DNA from: Photobacterium kagoshimensis
Lineage (GTDB): Bacteria; Pseudomonadota; Gammaproteobacteria; Enterobacterales; Vibrionaceae
Assembly (NCBI RefSeq): GCF_050337045.1
Contig: NZ_JAKJSO010000008.1
Location: 62,001 to 126,000, forward strand
Direction of reading: 5' to 3'
Length of the DNA: 64,000 nt
Both the position numbers and the translations under genes were made by a program. Positions 62,855 to 64,000 of this stretch are shown in pieces (within the stretch, counting starts at the first letter, position 1; each line of letters starts with the position of its first letter). The notes under the pieces were generated by a model. The model made no database searches, was not told the DNA's origin, and saw nothing but the letters and a program-made list of their open reading frames with translations.

Positions 62855-63673
62855 ATGAGTGATAAATTAAAGAAAAACTTCCACCTCGGTGGCTCAATAG
62901 AGAAAGCCTTAAAAGGGGAGGCTGATTTACAAGCAGTGAGCGTGCTCCAAGAAGCATGGAAAATCACCGCCCGCCATTTTCTTACTTTTCTGCCTGCTAT
63001 TATTGGGCTGTTTTTAGCGCAAGTGGCATTGCTGATGCTTGGCCTTCAAATCCAACTGGGTAGCCCAGCCGTTTTCTTTGATACATTTACCAATGGTCAG
63101 GAAATGACGGCAGAAATAATTCAAGCTGGCTACATTTCTAATTTTTGGTCTGATGTTTTAAGTGCACCTTTGTATGTTGGTGTGAGCTTGATGGCGTTAA
63201 ACCATGCGGTTGGCTTACCATCAAAACCAAGCCATTTAGTGAAGGGGTTCCCTTTTGCCATTGTATCTATCATTACCATGCTACTGACATCGTCGATTCA
63301 AGGCATAGGCAACACGCTTTTCCCATTAATTGGCTTATTCATGTCGATGGCATTTGGGATGGCGATAATATTGGTATGTGAAAAACGTACGCCACCACTT
63401 AAAGCGATTCAATATTCATTAATGGCGACAGTGCGTAAATTAATGCCAATCACGGCTATTTACCTTGTAGTTATGATTATGTTCATGATCTCGTTTGCTA
63501 CCGCAGGGCTTGGGCTGCTATGGACAATTCCATTCTTCTTTAATGTGAAGGGGATTATCTATCGCAACTTGTTTGGCATAACGCTGCAAGTAACATCTGT
63601 CGCGAAGAAAGATAAGACGAACGATGATGATCAAACACCGCCGAGTGTTAAAGGTGATGTGTTTAACGCGTAA
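62855..63673 (+). CDS. Inner-membrane protein of unknown function
   Basis: A 272-residue protein with an acidic and basic N-terminus of about 45 residues and about five or six membrane helices (residues 46-72, 100-125, 135-165, 170-190, 215-240). The cytoplasmic tail is charged (KKDKTNDDDQTPP). It is divergent from potA, and a terminator follows. It superficially resembles YciC-like or glycerophosphodiester-membrane-domain proteins in helix arrangement, but no family is certain. Confidence 0.65.
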   Translation: MSDKLKKNFHLGGSIEKALKGEADLQAVSVLQEAWKITARHFLTFLPAIIGLFLAQVALLMLGLQIQLGSPAVFFDTFTNGQEMTAEIIQAGYISNFWSDVLSAPLYVGVSLMALNHAVGLPSKPSHLVKGFPFAIVSIITMLLTSSIQGIGNTLFPLIGLFMSMAFGMAIILVCEKRTPPLKAIQYSLMATVRKLMPITAIYLVVMIMFMISFATAGLGLLWTIPFFFNVKGIIYRNLFGITLQVTSVAKKDKTNDDDQTPPSVKGDVFNA

Positions 63674-63700
63674 GCGACACAAGAATAATACCAACTCATT

Positions 63701-63728
63701 AAAGCCTCATAACACATGAGGTTTTTTT
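63701..63728 (+). terminator. Rho-independent terminator
   Basis: Short stem AAAGCCTCAT with ATGAGGTTTT (one wobble pair) followed by T, 27 bases beyond the membrane protein stop. Confidence 0.78.
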
Positions 63729-63854
63729 CTACCCGCAATAAGCTTGTTGTTTGGATTACAGGGCTTTAATCACGCTTTTATAGCTAAGTCACTGTTAGCC
63801 CTTACAAGAATGGTATTGTGTGGGCTGAATTAGATTATGGAGCCAAGTTAAAGG

Positions 63855-64000
63855 ATGAAGGTAAGTCATTGGCTATTAGCGGGTATGTGCGCATCAACGC
63901 TATTCATTTCTCAAACCGCAACCGCGCAGAATATTGAATTACGCTACAGTGCATTACACGGCAAGCTCAAACAAAATATTAAAGAAGGTCATGATGATGT
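63855..64000 (+). CDS. Secreted protein, cut by the window end
   Basis: The first 48 codons of a gene that continues past the window. The translation opens with a signal peptide (MKVSHWLLAGMCASTLF, cleavage likely after ATA) and goes on NIELRYSALHGKLKQNIKEGHDDV. The layout reminds me of DUF2987 proteins, but this is from memory and cannot be tested on so short a piece. A GGAG site lies 12 bases before the ATG, rather far. Confidence 0.5.
   Translation, partial: MKVSHWLLAGMCASTLFISQTATAQNIELRYSALHGKLKQNIKEGHDD

Overview
The window looks like one chromosomal segment of a gammaproteobacterium of the family Vibrionaceae, most likely Photobacterium or a close Vibrio relative. This rests on moderate GC content, on E. 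coli-like gene blocks (prc-proQ-msrC facing letA-letB-rsmF, potABCD, cobB, dtpB, yajD), and on typical Vibrionaceae additions (DUF3305/DUF3306 with formate dehydrogenase, two PotD paralogues, phasins). I see no rRNA, tRNA, CRISPR array, insertion sequence or prophage.

Layout. 0.1-8.6 kb: a leftward operon for tungstate uptake (tupABC) and molybdopterin cofactor completion (mobA, a mobB-moeA fusion), divergent from a sigma-54-type response regulator and its histidine kinase. 8.6-15.1 kb: a very small membrane protein, MltD, an LRAT-like protein, a polyhydroxyalkanoate granule group (regulatory protein and two phasins), an esterase and the HNH protein YajD. 15.1-25.9 kb: rsmF, letB and letA, an ABC exporter, then msrC, proQ and prc. 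26-31.4 kb: a secreted unknown, a five-copy 8-bp repeat and the methylcitrate operon (GntR regulator, prpB, prpC, prpD). 31.5-43.6 kb: mixed accessory genes, namely a DUF4344 metallopeptidase, a diguanylate cyclase, two TetR regulators, DtpB, DUF2505, OhrR/Ohr, a serine beta-lactamase-fold hydrolase and a decayed histidine kinase. 43.8-55.1 kb: the formate dehydrogenase locus (HTH/molybdate-binding-like regulator, fdhD, DUF3305, DUF3306, a polyferredoxin, a TorD-type chaperone, a small Tat protein, fdhA, fdhB, fdhC). 55.2-57.3 kb: a lipoprotein/secreted-protein pair and cobB. 57.3-64 kb: a leftward polyamine operon potABC with two potD genes, a membrane protein, and the start of one more gene cut by the window edge.

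How the parts work together. The most interesting result is a regulatory link between the two metal/formate regions, which lie about 40 kb apart. A perfect 19-bp palindrome (GTGAGACA-AAA-TGTCTCAC) lies in the tupA/response-regulator intergenic region. A 17/19 copy, a weaker copy and a half-site, spaced about three helical turns apart, lie upstream of the formate dehydrogenase operon. Four -24/-12 (sigma-54) promoters with the shared form TTGG-N10-GC stand before tupA, the polyferredoxin-fdh operon, DUF3305 and fdhD. I infer one sigma-54 two-component regulon that coordinates tungstate import, cofactor synthesis, the sulfurtransferase and chaperones, and the formate dehydrogenase itself. The response regulator probably also represses its own sigma-70-like promoter through the same operator. 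This is an inference from sequence and was not checked against any database.
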